The notes under the pieces: model-generated
What the model saw: only the letters and a program-made list of their open reading frames with translations
The model's database searches: none
Told to the model about the DNA's origin: nothing
Position numbers and translations under genes: made by a program
Part shown: piece after piece, positions 37,902 to 52,300 of the stretch
Numbering within the stretch: position 1 is the first letter of the stretch
Layout: the number at the start of each line of letters is the position of its first letter
NCBI RefSeq assembly: GCF_947623445.1
Contig: NC_135245.1
Span: 1,743,501 to 1,807,500 of the forward strand
Source: Clavelina lepadiformis
Taxonomy: Eukaryota > Chordata > Ascidiacea > Aplousobranchia > Clavelinidae
Length of the DNA: 64,000 nt
Direction of reading: 5' to 3'

Positions 37902-40900
37902 ATGAAAGAGGCCAGCTACTTTCAAAAAGCAGCAATGCTTGCAACGCTAGCATTGACTGGATCTGCATATGTTGTGCTGCTTCGCTATTCGAAGGTTGTT
38001 GACAACCTAAGGTACATATCGTCAACAGTTGTTGCCGTACAGGTACGTTACGTAATCATAATTTAAACATAATTATGCGCGCAGTTTATTTTCTAAGTTA
38101 TTTCGTTACTGGTTAAATGTAGTCAAAATGCAATAACTGATAAAAGCTAACGCAATAAAGGATAATTACTAATTAGTTAATTACTAATCCTATAACATTC
38201 CAACAAGCTGTTAGCGCCTGGCTGGTGTACACAGTAGGTCGTAAACACAATCAAAGGCAAGCATTATGAAGCCCTACTAAGGGCGTGTTATGTCCCAATT
38301 GTTACGTGACAAGCTGTATATTATGACGCAGACAATGAATTAACCCTCTCTATTTGCAGGAAGTGCTTAAAATGCTTGTGACCATTTGCGTTTTATTCGT
38401 TGAATGCGGTGGATTTAAGCCCACAATGTCAATGCTTAAGTTGCAAGTGCTGGACAAGGCGAAGGGTACATTTTCAATGGCACTGCCATCATGTCTTTAC
38501 GCTTTACAAAACAACATGATTTTTGTCTCGTTAGCCAATATGGATGTCCCTATACAGCAGGTTGGTGAAAGGATGTTTGGATGTACCCACTCAGCCATTA
38601 TAACGCTTCGATTTAACTTGCCTGCATTTTCAGGTTCTCTTTCAATTGAAGATTCCTTTCACCGCTTTTTTGTGTGTTTTGCTCCTGGGCAAATCGCTGA
38701 CTACGAGACAATGGTTTGCTGTGTTTATGATATTTACAGGTACTTTTAAGCGTGTATCTTAAAACCAACCGCTTTTTACAAACATATTTCGAGCCATTTG
38801 AATGTTTTGTTGTGCTATGAGCAAGTGTAAGGAGTAATAACTATTGTTGCCCACAGTCAAGTTTACGCTTTGTCAACTTTCCAACATCAATTTTCACGCC
38901 CTGGTTACTTTTGCGCACAGGTACCGGAGCCATAGAATATCAGTCAGCATACGGTTTTTTAAAAAACGGAGCCGCCAAAGCCGAGCAGAAAACGTCAGAG
39001 CACGAAGACAACTTTGTCGTCGGGTTTGTTGCGGTGTTGGTCGCTTCCCTTTGTTCGGCGCTGGCCGGTAAGTGTCTTTGATAATATACTGTACCATGGT
39101 AATCTTTACGCTCAGACTGAGGACTGATTTGAATCGCTCGAGGCCCGGATACCGAACTAGTCTTTGGGCAAGTTCCGGTTGTTGGACATTTTTTATTTGA
39201 ATTTTTATATCGTATTTTCCGCATTTAGAACTGTTCACCATGTCCACAGAACAGGAGCAAGCGTCGTTAACGCCTCTTTATTAAAATTTTCTTTCAAATT
39301 GCCCCACTTCTTACATAATAAAGACCAAGGGTGCTAAGACAGTTAAACGACGGGCCTTGTCCAAAATTGCTTAAACATTCTCTTTTGGATTTGATGTTTG
39401 ATTGTAGTTTTAAAGAAACCATTTGCTGCATCCAGCAGGGCGGTTGTAATTTATTAGCGGAGTGTTGTTTTTTATAACACTACTAAACATTTATCAACGT
39501 GTTTTGGTAAACCTTAGAAGGTTCCTAAGTCGGCATTGAAACAAGAACAATTGATTGCATTATGGGCCCTGAAGACCAGAAAAATGTTCAAGCCGTATCC
39601 TGTTGTGACGTATTCTACCTATTTCTTCTAAGAGCGTTTAATCGAACATATATTTACGAAAGTTGCTAATTATTTACTGTTTAATTGATGATTTAAGATA
39701 GGTTGACAGAAAACTGAAAAATTGCTTCGAACATACGATTTGTTCCGGTGATACAACGGCAACAGCCGATGCCGCGGTTTGGGCTGCTAATGAATTGCCA
39801 TTATGTCCTGCACTTGTTTCAAACAAAACAAGAGATTTGCAAAGTAATCTTCTAATTAGAAACAAATACGATCGCTTTGTCCGAACAATTTTGTTTTCTA
39901 TCGAAAGTTTCGAAATAGATCTTTTTTACGTCACTGATAACCGGTTTGTTAATAAACAAAGCAAAAACAAAAATTCGCTAGCGGTTTTGGGTGTCGTGTA
40001 ATTTCACTATTAAAAAGGGCGCCGCGAAAAAGGTTGGAAACCACCGGTCTAGAACGTACTGTAGGTCATGTCCGAATGTAGGGCGCACGCTCCAGCAAAC
40101 AGTAGGTTTTTGTTTAACACAGCTATATACTTCTATCCCATTGTGGTGGAAATGTCTATCATACTGCATTCATTGGCCCTGAACATTTCGAGTTTGACCC
40201 AATGGCAAGTACGGTCTGGGTTTTAAAAAATTACCTGGAAAATTTCGTAAGAACCCCTGATGATTTTAAATTAATGTCGTTTTAGTTAAGTATTTTTGAA
40301 AACCCTTCCCGGTTGGTTTATCATTCATTTGGCCAGTGCTCTTGGTGGGTGTTATAGAAGATACATTTTGTTTAAAAGGTTGTTGTTGTACATCTTGCAT
40401 GGAAGCTCCAGCCAGCCTGTAGTCCTACATAACTTACTGGCCCGTGTCCCACAATAAATAAGACGCTTAGGCCAATCCACAGTGAATTGCAACGCAACGG
40501 GCTCCGCAATTTGGCACCTTAACATTTTTCAGACGGGTTGAGTTCGGGCTTAAATTTGAAAAAAAATCGACCCGAATTCAAACTCACACTCTGCCACATT
40601 TACGACGTAATTATAGTTTCTGTGCACGAATGTGCATGAGTGCAGAATGCTAAAAACTTCCGCACAAAGCAAAGTGCAACTTAGTAAAGGATGACTTTGA
40701 TTCATTCAGTAAATTTAACTTTCGGCCCTGAATCTGGTCTCAAACAAAAAAACGGGTTCTGTATAAAAGTATAAGGCCGGTTTATAACCCTGACATTAAT
40801 GCGACTCAGCGCCTTTCTGCGTCACAATCGTTAACCTTAATTCATCAGTTTACTTGCTGGTTACAAACGTGCAGGACGACAGGAAAAAAGTTACTTCAAA

Positions 40901-42573
40901 AGTTACATAGCAAGCGCCCCTGTTCTCCCCGACTGGCCAGTCCGCCACTCGTCATTCAAAACCCGGCGTATATTTTTGTAAAGGGTAACCGGGTTGGTGG
41001 GTGTGTTATTGGGCACCACTAAAATGATTTTGTATAAAACAACTGTCAATCTGCCCTACATTTATAACCGAACATAAGTAAGATTTCTCGGTTCCCCCAC
41101 CCCCTAATCTTATATAACCCGTAAGGACCCCGCAATATTTCGCTGTGTTATTTTCTTTGGGAACAAATTCTTCAGAAATGAGCTTTGCAGTTGCTTCATT
41201 TACCTGTTACAGGAGTTTATTTTGAAAAGATGATCAAACAGGAAGATTCACCGATCTGGGTCAGAAATTTTCAAATGTACATCTGGTCGATACCTGCAAC
41301 TTTATTGAGTTCGTTTTTACAGGATTTTTCCAAGATCAAAAAGGAAGGGTTTTTTGTCGACTACACTTCAATAGTTTGGCTGATAATAAGTAAGCTATTG
41401 TACTAATGTAACTGATGGTGTCAAGCTGTTTTTCACAATAATGGAAGCAGTTTTTGTGCTTTTAAAATAAGCAGAATGTTTTGCGATCGTAAGACTATGC
41501 TTGCGATCAACCCTCGACTCATGAGCATCGTCTAACGGTGCGAAAATCCTAAAAGATATCTCGTTAAAATTTCGATCACTGTTGACGATTTTGACTTGCT
41601 TCCTAACGTAGTTTGAAATTGTATGAATGTCAAGGTCGCTTCTTTACAGTTGTTTCGAGTTTGGGTGGAATCTTGGTGTCTTTTGTTCTTCTGCATACGG
41701 ACAATGTCACGAAGAGCTTTGCTGCCTCAACTTCACTCGTTCTGTCAACTTTTGCCTCATATTTATTATTCGAATACAACATAGGTATGTTTTCGAGTAA
41801 AAGCGTTCTTAGAGAATACGATTACTACTCTGTGTCAAAAACTTGCCCGGTATCAAACCACGAAGTTACTGTAGCTGTCATGAGACCGCCAGCACTGTAA
41901 ATGTATATAAGCATTGTAGCACCCACGATGTAGTAAATAAGCAAGCCTATTACTACGTCATTCGCATGATGTACGTTGGGCAGTTTAAGGACGTTGTAGA
42001 TGGGGATTATTTGTCTGGCTAACAACAATTACCAATTTCTTTGTTTGGCGACTTCCCCTTCACAATAATTATACAATGATAAAATGACACACTTTCAACT
42101 TGTGGACCAGAACCCCATGAGCAAGATCAACGTTTTAGGCTTAAATTGCACATTTAACGCATTTTCATGGCCGTTTTCAGCTACAGTCTTCCCAAGGAAA
42201 AGCTCAGTGAAGCATAATCCACCTATAACAATTGGTCAAACAGGATTTTAATGGGCAGTAAAATCAAATTTTTCACCAAATGCTTCTTTAAATTTTTACG
42301 AGTCAGTTAAAGAACCCATTTTATTTCTATGGAATATCCGGTGGTGGTTTGCGCAGCCTGTGCTTTTGTTTTCCCCTGCACGCGACGCTGTTAAATAAAT
42401 ACGGTAAAATGTTTTTAAAAGATATGTATAAATGTTTTGTTTAATCCATTTCGTGTGGCCCAGGTATTTATTTCGCCGGCGGAATGATTTTAGTCTGTTG
42501 CGCAATATACGTCTACGCTCACCCGCTGCCAAGCAACAAACATCGCCTCGTCTCCACTTCCGACGAGGTCTAG
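37902..42573 (+). CDS. SLC35A-family nucleotide-sugar transporter
   Basis: Seven exons: 37902-38042, 38360-38560, 38634-38739, 38921-39067, 41213-41389, 41650-41784, 42464-42573; 338 residues, typical for SLC35A1/A2/A3, which move CMP-sialic acid, UDP-galactose or UDP-GlcNAc into the Golgi in exchange for the nucleoside monophosphate. Diagnostic stretches are EVLKMLVT, LPSCLYALQNNMIFV, FQLKIPFTAFLC, SALAGVYFEKMIK and the DNVTKSFAASTSLVLST motif near the C-terminus. About ten membrane helices are expected from the hydrophobic pattern. By eye I cannot choose between A1, A2 and A3. Intron 4 is unusually long (2.1 kb). The start ATG at 37902 gives a soluble N-terminal tail and then the first helix. 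Confidence 0.9.
40013..40042. mobile_element. Remnant of a hAT terminal region
   Basis: Read on the minus strand, CGGTGGTTTCCAACC followed by TTTTTCGCGGCGCCC has the form of hAT ends of the CAGTGGTTCCCAACC class. No matching left end or target duplication was found within the SLC35A intron, so it looks truncated. Confidence 0.4.
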
Positions 42574-43326
42574 TCACGTGACCACATGTGGGAGATGCAC
42601 CCGAAACGTTACCTCTAGGCCGATATTTCTTCTAATCCCATGACAGGCTACTGGCACTAATCGAAAGGTTATGAGAAGCCAAAGGAATACTTCGATCAGT
42701 CTTAAAGCTTTGGCATTCCAAGCAAATAATTTTGAGCTTTGAAGCAATGCCGGCTTTCTCGGAGAATTAGGATAACCTCGAATAGGCAAGCAAGTCTATA
42801 CGACGCTACCGTATGCTCTTTGAAGCGTGGTCTGCCATCCGTTCAAATGTGATTTCATATTTTATGCAGATGGTTTTATTCTGGTTGGCCTGGAATTTAA
42901 ATGTATTGTGTTTTTATTGTGTTCGTTTTAATGAATTTTATCGATGCATTGCGAGATATCAAGAGTTTGTTCTACTATATACGTGCAACGCTGTCTAACA
43001 TTAAAATTACGACCGTTTTTAAGGTTTTGCTGAAAGCAATTGGTCAGCTCCAGAGAAGGCAAAAGCGCCATTTGTTTATGAATATACTTGTTGACGTCGA
43101 TTTTTTTGTCATTTCATTTATGACAAAGAAGATTATACTTTTCTGCTTAAGAAGTTGACATTTTCTGAAAGGTAAAGATTCGTCAATCTCCGACGAAGTC
43201 AACTTTTAAAGGGCAGACCCCTCATCAAAGCTTACTTCAAGACACCGAAAGCGGTTGACTTGAATATATAAGTAAGCTATGCATCGAAAAAAAAATAGTT
43301 TAGGAAGTTTATACGGCGTTTTTGAC
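42574..43326. other. Spacer between SLC35A and the Ly6-sushi-vWA gene
   Basis: No supported exon. A variant signal ATTAAA at 43000-43005 could end the SLC35A transcript. The promoter and short 5' UTR of the next gene must lie at the right end. Confidence 0.3.
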
Positions 43327-46300
43327 ATGGGAAAAATAGTTTTTCTGTGGTTTATAGTCCTGTCTTATGCTTGGAGATCGGTTATTCCTGCAGAAGGTAA
43401 GTTTCAGAAGGTTCAAAGTTGACAGTAATTAAAAGAAACTTTTGCAAAATGGCGTTTACATTTTAATTACTGTTGTTTGTACCAGACTTGTAGTTGTACC
43501 ATTTTTTTATTGACGTTGGTTTGGCTCAAAATATATACTAATTATAACAGGCCTCACTTGTTGGGTATGTGAAAATCAATCGACCAACGAAGAATGTCAA
43601 TTGAATGGTAGAATACAAAGATGCCAATCGAACCAGGTACCTCCAACAGATTATTAATACGAAATGTGACTGTTTGGGGTCAACTTCTTTACTTTCAATT
43701 CTTGTTACGTATCAATTCTAATACAACTTCTATGGACTCGTTATACACGTCTTTGATCGAACATTCTAGCAAGCTTGCCAAAACGAGCTACGACGAGATT
43801 CGAATGGCATGAGAATTACCAAGCGATGTAAACAGGCGTTGGCGTGTGATAACAACTACATACAGGTGATGTTCCTTGACTTCTGATGCTCTTCGTGCTG
43901 TAGGCCAACCATAGCCAATTCTACCGGTATCGATCCTTACCAGTATTGGCATCGTTATCTTTAGATAATTAATCGGTTAGCAAATAGTTTTTATCGGTCT
44001 GAAAATGACCAAAAATTGTCATTATAAAACAGAATCCACGAGCAGCCTGGCAACCAGCTCAGTGTAATTGGAAAACGCCGAGTTCAGTTTGTCGCTGCTG
44101 CTGCAGTACCGACCTATGTAATGCCCCTGAGTTAGGTTGCACGGAAGTACGAGGTAAGTAGGGATTCAGGAAAAATATTTTAAAAGTTTTACAACCATCA
44201 TAAAAATAGTGAAGACAACTGTTGCGTGACCTGTACTTCACCCGAAAAATTTTATATCAAAAATTAAAACGTGTCTCAAAGTCGCGACAACCTATTTACA
44301 GTAACGTGAATGCTTATGCATTCGCTATATTCTGTACAACACCGCAAAATACAGTCTAAAATAAACACGCATGAAAATACAAAGACACGCACTACTTGTT
44401 TCAACGAGATTGCTTACACCAAAGCACACCGACGAAAACCTTATTCAATCCATGTCCAGATTTTGTTCAATGTGATCCGATGCCGGCCCCTCGATTCGGG
44501 CGGGTCTCTTGCGATGAAGACGGAATGAAGATCGGAGCCAAATGCAAGTTCGCTTGCAGAAAAGGTAGGAGCGTAATTTAAACAGACCGTCAGCTGGCTT
44601 GCGTTTATGTAAACTGCTATGTTAATTTTTTTCCAGGTTTCCAGATGTTTGGAAACGAAAGGAGCGAATGCGTGAAGAATGATGGGACCCTATCAGCGCG
44701 TTTCGATAAACCGCCGCCGGTATGCGAACGTAAGTGATACTAAGCTGGACTAATCTGAATAGTTACAGAAAATTTACGTAACAGTAGGTCGCTGCTGTTA
44801 CTGGAATTATTTCACATTTTTACCCCAATTTAGCACTGATGTGCCGACCACCTCAACGTGCGCCCACTAACGGATTGGTAACTTGCAGCGATGGAAACAG
44901 TGTGGGGAGCGTGTGCAAGTTCGCTTGCGCTGAGGGATTTTACATGACTGGAAATGACACGAGAACGTGTAGTAAGTCGAGTTAATTTAAACGCAATGTT
45001 CGTCGAAAGCTCTATTCTGTGGTATAGTTTATACCAGCTATGTCCAACCCGCGGCCCACGAACCGGGCCCTTTTGAAGGTTTTGTGAGGACCTGGTGTTG
45101 GTATCGTTGTGTTATAAGTGAAGTGTATGAAATATGTATGAAAGCGTGCGGCTGATTATTATTTTATTCGTGTAGAAATTGTTTGAGCGTCATAACGTCT
45201 ATTATTGTGCGTGTTGTTGGTAATGTGTTTTTGTGGTTAGTAGTGTATGTTATCCATGGTGGCAATGTGCGGCCCGATTGAACTAGTGACGTAACTTTTG
45301 ACCCACTAAGGTATTTCGGTTGGACATAACTGGTTTATGCAAAAGTTTATAATGAATTTCAAAAGTTCTATAGGTACAGTAAATCAGTTGATTGCTACAA
45401 AAGTCTTTTTGTAACAAAATATCATACCCTGGGTTTTTGCGGAAAACTTTATTTCGGTTTTAAATCCAGTGAAAGGGAAAAGAAACAGATGGGATAATAA
45501 TCGACCTTCCTGCAATCCTCTTCTTTGCAATCCGCCCCATACTGATCCGCTAAACGGCGCTGTCGTTTGCTCCAAGGGAAATGCTTTAGATAGCAAATGC
45601 CAGTGAGATTGATGTGATACTAAAGCAATGCGTCATGAGTTGTCAGTCCTACTAGTTTTACATTTGTCTGTAAATGAGCAATGAAGACGTTTTTGAAACG
45701 TATTTCGTAGTTAACCCAGTAGTTTTGTAGATGTGATGAACTTATCCAGCTCTGAACGGAATCTCATCTTTCAGATTTACTTGCAAAGAAGGTTATTTCT
45801 TGAACGGGTCTCCTCTATCTACTTGCGGTTACGACGGTACTCATGACAAAAATGCCAATTGGGACTATCTGGCGCCAACATGCGACAAAATCTCCTGCCC
45901 GCCGCTATTTGACCTTCTTAATGGTGACATTAGGTGCTCTGACTCGAATGACGAAAGAAGTATTTGCAGGTAGAGATTATTTATCTGACTCATACGTGTG
46001 GAATTAACGTAACCTTTATGTGGTTATTCCAAAGAAGAACGAATTCAGTTTGTACTACAATAACTTAATGGTTCTTTGTTAACTTTACTGTTGAGGATTG
46101 TTTTATATTTTAAGGTTTTTCTGCATCGATGGTTATGCGCTAGATGGCGCGTCAACCGCAACGTGCCTTGATGAGATTAAAAATGACGATCAAGGTGAAT
46201 GGAGTGCTCCGTTACCTAACTGCCTAAAAATAACTTGTCTTCCTCGACACATTGCGCCAATTAACGGTAATATGGAATGCTCAGATGACAATAGTGGTGG

Positions 46301-49300
46301 CAGTGTGTGCAGGTGAGCACAAATCCTCGAAGTTTAGGTCTTATGAAGTTTTCAGAATAAAAAAAATAAATAAAAAATAACTGAAGCACAATGAAACAAT
46401 CTACTAGAAGGAACATTTGAAAAACGTTTTGATTGAAATAAATTCAGAGTTTATTTTGCGGTGAAACACTCAAAGGAAAATTATTAGCAACCAGCTATCG
46501 CTCCAACGCAAAATGTATATTCAAAGTCAATTTCCTTTTTTGCGTATGAGCATATGACTCGATTGTATGCGTGTCACAGGTTCTCCTGTCACGTGGGCTA
46601 TCAAGTAAACGGGTCACCCAGGTCCGTGTGTCGCGATGACGGGGACGGAGATGCGTCGGGTGCCTGGACGCAACCGCGGGCCACTTGCCTCAAAATCAGG
46701 TGTCGGCCATCACATGATCACCCCACAAACGGCGGGGTCACGTGCACCGATTCTAACAAGATTGAAAGTGTCTGCAGGTGCACGCAGCTGTGCTATGCAG
46801 TGCGCACGAGTTTGAGTCATGTTCAGTCGAAGTCATAAGGAACGATGACTTTAAATATGAAACGGAATTAGGCTACTGTGTTCGGCAACAATGGTTTTAA
46901 GTCTCTAAACCAGTGGTTCTCAACCGCCGGTCCGCCAAATATATTAAAATTTTATATCTTAATTGCAAAATGCAAGATGTTGAAAGCTTGTCCATTGATT
47001 AAAGAAATAAAATATCAAATTTTTAACTGATTTAGAGCTTCGCCAGTTCTGTAATTTGTCGCATTGTGACGTAACATAGAGTTCATCGTCTACTTTGGAC
47101 TTTATCGTACGTCACAACGCTGCAACTGTTGTGCCCAACTGTTTAAAAGTACGCTACAACTCGTTTAAGACCAGTTGTATATGAAAGCTAAGAAGACTTT
47201 TAAACAAAGTTTTACGAAATTTTACAGTATAATTTAGCGAAAACAACTTTTGAGTGGCATACTTTTGCCGTAATTACATTTTGGTTTGATTTTTGAAGGT
47301 CCACCGGTCCGCAAAATTGGTTTTGAAATTTTACCGGTCCGCAAGCAAAAAAAGGTTAAGAACCACTGCTCTAAACTCTATTAACAATTAATCTCTCCTA
47401 TTGACTTCTTAAGGTTCACTTGCAACGAAGGTTACTCCTTGATAGGATCACCTGACTCCCTCTGCGAGGATGACTTTGACGACGACTCTGAAGGACGGTG
47501 GAGCTCTCTAGCTCCCACATGCCGACGTATAATTTGTTCTCCACCCCACCGTGATCCCGAACATGGAAGCGTTTTCTGTAACGACGGCAACAACGAAGGA
47601 AGCGTTTGCAGGTAAAGACTGGGGGAAACCAGAAAGATTCTATTAATCAAATAAAGCGTTTGTAGAAAGTTATTCATTTTTATGTTTATAATTTTCTATA
47701 CTAACTTCTGCACTTAAATTACCAACATTCCAATCTCGTAATAAACTTCTTAGATCTCATTTATGACTTAATTCTTGTCAAAGGCCACATTGTCATCATA
47801 AACTTTGCAAAATGTTTTTGTATAAGGTACCTGTACCGAATAAGGCCCACCTAACACTTTTTTGAAAATAACTCAAGAACCAAAAATGAGAATAGACTGA
47901 AAAATCGTATTCTATTAGTGAGGGTATATGACTACAACATATTAAAACCACAATACCTGACAACCCCCCAAAAAAATTTTATAAAGAAATTAAAAATTCC
48001 AAAAAATGGGCCTTATTAGGAGCATAGGCTCCTAATAAGGCTCACCAATTTTGTGAGTACAGTGAGACCTCGTTAATCCGGACCACTTCGTTTCGTCAAA
48101 AAATGTCGGTTTAGCGGGGTATCCGGATTATTGGAAAGTAAAAAATCAATCAATCTTGCAAATGCAGCACCGTGTTCGATACGCAGTATGCACCTTACTC
48201 CAATTCTAAGTACCGAGTTTCTGGCTGGACAGCAACTAAAATAAAATTATATTTTTTGTATGATCCGACCCAGTGTCGAACCCCAGAACCACCGTATTAA
48301 AGACGAATGCTCTAAGCCAGAAGTGACGAACATGCGGCCGCAAATCGGTTTGACAACCGCTCTTGCATGGCGAAGCATTCCGGCGGGACCAGCAGTCTAG
48401 AACTTTCTTAGGCCTGTTTCCAATTTTTGCGCAATGCGATATCAAAAGCTGATAGCACGATTGAGTCGCAGCAGTATGTCTTCAATAGATTGCCGCACTC
48501 AACCTATGTAATGTACGTATTTTTTTGCGACCGCGGAAGCGTTGTTTGTTAGTGTTGATGAACAATTTATTTTTTCGTTTCTAAAATACTGTACAGTATT
48601 TCATAGTATGACTAAAAAGCTGTGCGGCTTACTCAGCTGTAACTAACAAAGTGGCTTGCCACAACGAATAGGACCGTCACCGCTGCTACAACGTCATTAT
48701 GCAACGCAACGTAATTATGCGTAGATAATAATCGGCTATTGTTTCGTCAACAAACTAACAATACTGTATTAGGACAATCGTGAATCATTTTCGCTTAACT
48801 GTTAATAATCCGGTTTATCGGATTTTATTGCTATTGATTTAGCACATTTGTTCCAAAACTTTTGTGTCGGAGTCGGACAGCGGGGTTTCCGGATTAAAGG
48901 GGTAAAATGCATAGGAAGAAATCCGTTCCCGGCAGTTTTGTGTCGGATAGCGGGGATTCCGGTTCATCGGGGTCCGGATTAACGAGGTCCCACTGTATTT
49001 TGATTCAAAACATAGTAATAGACAACATATAACATTATTAGAAATTTCACATTTTAAGTTGTACAAACATTTAAAAAGATTCCATTAGGCGCATCAAAGT
49101 AACTGCAACAATTTGCCAACTGATGACTGGAACCACTCTTGAAGTCTGGACATCAATTAGCCAAGCATCTTGTATGGGCCTTATTAGGCGCATGTGGCAT
49201 CCACGAAAAAAATGTCACATTTTTATCATCAGAAAAATTTTAGCAAAAAAAAGTGGATTATCCTTTTCAATACTAAGTTGGTTGTTACATGAAAACTTCA

Positions 49301-52300
49301 GCCGGCTGACAACAGTTCATTTAACCGGCCAAATTCTCACTTACTTTTTTTCTAAATTAACAAAACCACCTTAATTGCAAATATCAAATTTTTGTTGTGC
49401 TCTAGCGAATCGGTTGATCACGTGACAAGGATGAAATCTGGTAAACCATCATGAATTTATATTAGTTTTTATGTAGGGACAAAATCTTTTATTTATTTGC
49501 ACGGGTTTGCGAAATATGAGCAATGGGCCTTATTAGGGACCGGGCCTTATTCGGTACAGGTACCTTATACCGTAAAACCTCTATTTGAGCGCCACCTTTA
49601 TTTGAACGCCACCTCTAATAGAACGCCACTTTTAAAGAAGGGTAGAAAAATAGAGCGCCTCCCTCTAATTGAACGCCACCTCTAATAGAACACCACTTTT
49701 AAACAAGAGTTGAAAAATAGAGCGCCATGGCGGTGAAATAGAGGTTTTACGGTATTTATTTATTGTACATTTACTTCAATGACTGTTACTTGAATTGAAT
49801 ACAATTGAATGATAATAATTGAATTAATCTAACCTTGATCCCCCGGGAAGTTTTTCCTGCATCGTCGGATATCGCTTGGAAGGAAGAATCACTTCGACCT
49901 GTCAGAATGATGAGGATGGGAACCCGGGTGGAGAATGGAGTCATCCTGCTCCAGTCTGTGCAAGTACGTTGCGACGAAACTGAAGCCGATGTTGTGTATA
50001 ATATACAATAGCCAATGTTAATCTATGTATAGCTAATGTTATGTAAGTTAGTATGCTGATGTGTAGTTCAAGTTCTTGGGATTTAGCCCGAGCATGTTGT
50101 TGTTGTTATTGGAATACCAAGGTACCTAAGCTGTCGACAGATGATTTATGTTTATTTGGGAATTTTGTAAGATAAATATAAGCGTTACCCGATCGCGATT
50201 AAGTTTAAACTCGTTTTCCAGGGATTGTTTGCGATCCCCCATTTACCGCGATCGAAAATGGAGACTTTGAATGCACGCTTGAAAATTACGTTGGAAGTTC
50301 ATGCTCCTTCGTCTGCAAAGACGACACTTTTGAACTTGTGGGATTCGAAAATTCTGTATGTATCGATGATGGCGATAATCTTGGAACATGGAGCTCTCCT
50401 GCGCCAACTTGCGCAAGTAAATCTTGCAGCTTTTTCCAGACGGTTTAAATATGGAATAATAACCTATGCCATGGTCTGGTCACTGTAACTTATTGGTTAT
50501 GCTTTGAAGTGACTTAGGTTTGGGTTAAACGTGGTTATTATTAAGCGAAGTTGAAAGTATTTTGTTAAACGAGTAGCTTCTCACCAGAAAAGCATTTTCA
50601 ACAGAAAAACGCTGCAATGATACCCTCAAGGCCCCGGAGAACGGTTTCATAGTTTGCGACGATGAGAGGACAATAGAATCCCAGTGCAAGTATAGCTGCG
50701 AGCCCCTCTACGAGATGGTTGGACTCGCGTCAACTACTTGCGTTGAAAGTCTGGGGACTGTAATCTGGGAGAACGAAACGCCGCCTACTTGTCGACGTAC
50801 GGGTCATTGTTACAGAGATCGCTGCTAACGATTAAAAAATATTTACTGATATTATTTCTGTCACTCATGCGTTGTACTTTTTATTGTCCGGTGGGTTTAT
50901 TCGTCGCTTTGCGTTGCATTACTTTTAATTGTGTCGGTCTCCGGTTAGTGGTAAATGTGCAAAAATATTATATAATATCGTATTGATTTTAGTTAAATTA
51001 AATCACAACTTGTTATAAAGTTATTACGTCATAAGTGAAATTACCGTTTTTCTTTTACTTCTATCGCTTAAAACTTTTCTTTGTTCCTATTCAGTGAAGA
51101 AATGTCAATCCCAAGATCTGCCCCACGGCGAAGTGACTTGCGAGGGAGATGGAACCCGGGTTGACAACAAATGCTCCTTCCAATGCCTCGATGGGTTCGA
51201 CCTTTACCCTCCTGACGTCATAGACAACGTTTGTCTTAACGACACCACGTGGAACGTACCGAGGCCTTGCTGTGCGAGTGAGTACAAGTGGTGTCCAGGC
51301 TTGCGCGGTTTCGACTTCTAACTGACTCTTTTTGCTCTTTTCCTTGCAGGGAGTTGCCCGCCTTATGCCGTCATGGATTTCGTCATAGTCATGGATTCTT
51401 CGTCATCAATAGGAGACAAAAATTGGGCAATCATGAAGAATTTCGTCAGAAATATTCTTCAGTGAGTCGTGATGCTGTAAAATGCCTTCGACGTGGGCAA
51501 CAAGACACAGTACTTCAAACGCTGTTAAAATAAGCTTTTATCACAGAACCTACAGATGCATTCAGTGGCCATTTTCTTATGAACAAAGTTGCAAATGATT
51601 CATTTTTTCAGATCATTCGAAGTTTCTTTGGAGTATGCCAGGCTGGCAGTGTTCCGTTACAATCGCATTGTTGACGTCGAGACGGAAATTGTATTCAATG
51701 ATTTCGCGTCAGACAGGGAAGGTTTCTTGCGAGCGTTTGATGAAATTCCTTACGACGGCAGAGGTAAGCGATAAACCAATGTCATTCTACACCATGATGA
51801 CCATCTAATGACACCCCAAGAAGCAACCAAGACCACGCCAAATCTACTTTACACATTTTTGTAATAATGTAATGATACAATACCATTGAGGCTCGTTTGA
51901 TCTCTCGCAAAGACATTCTTGAGCATATAGCACGATGACGAGCTGACATCAAACGTATTGCAGGCACCAATACCGGCCGAGCTTTAAAGCACGCCAGGGA
52001 CGTCATCTTTACGCAAGAGAATGGCGACCGGCCCGGTATAAGGGACGTGCTTCTTGTCATCACCGACGGAAAGTCGCAAGATGACGTGGATGACGTTTCT
52101 GAAGACCTTCGAGAGCACGGAGTTTTGGTAGGACCTATTTAGGCTACATGTTGAGGCTAATGAGACGCTTACCTCTGTAAAGTTTCTGAAACTCCGCAAA
52201 ACATTTTTGTGTTAGACTATATTTTACAACATGTTGCACTTAACCGAGAACGTACTTGACATGTTTACCTCGGGTAAAATTTTACCGTGCGACGTTGTTT

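Noticed and set aside
42813-43158. Possible small membrane protein after SLC35A
   Set aside because: Hydrophobic but T-rich composition, no splice or family support; probably 3' UTR or spacer.
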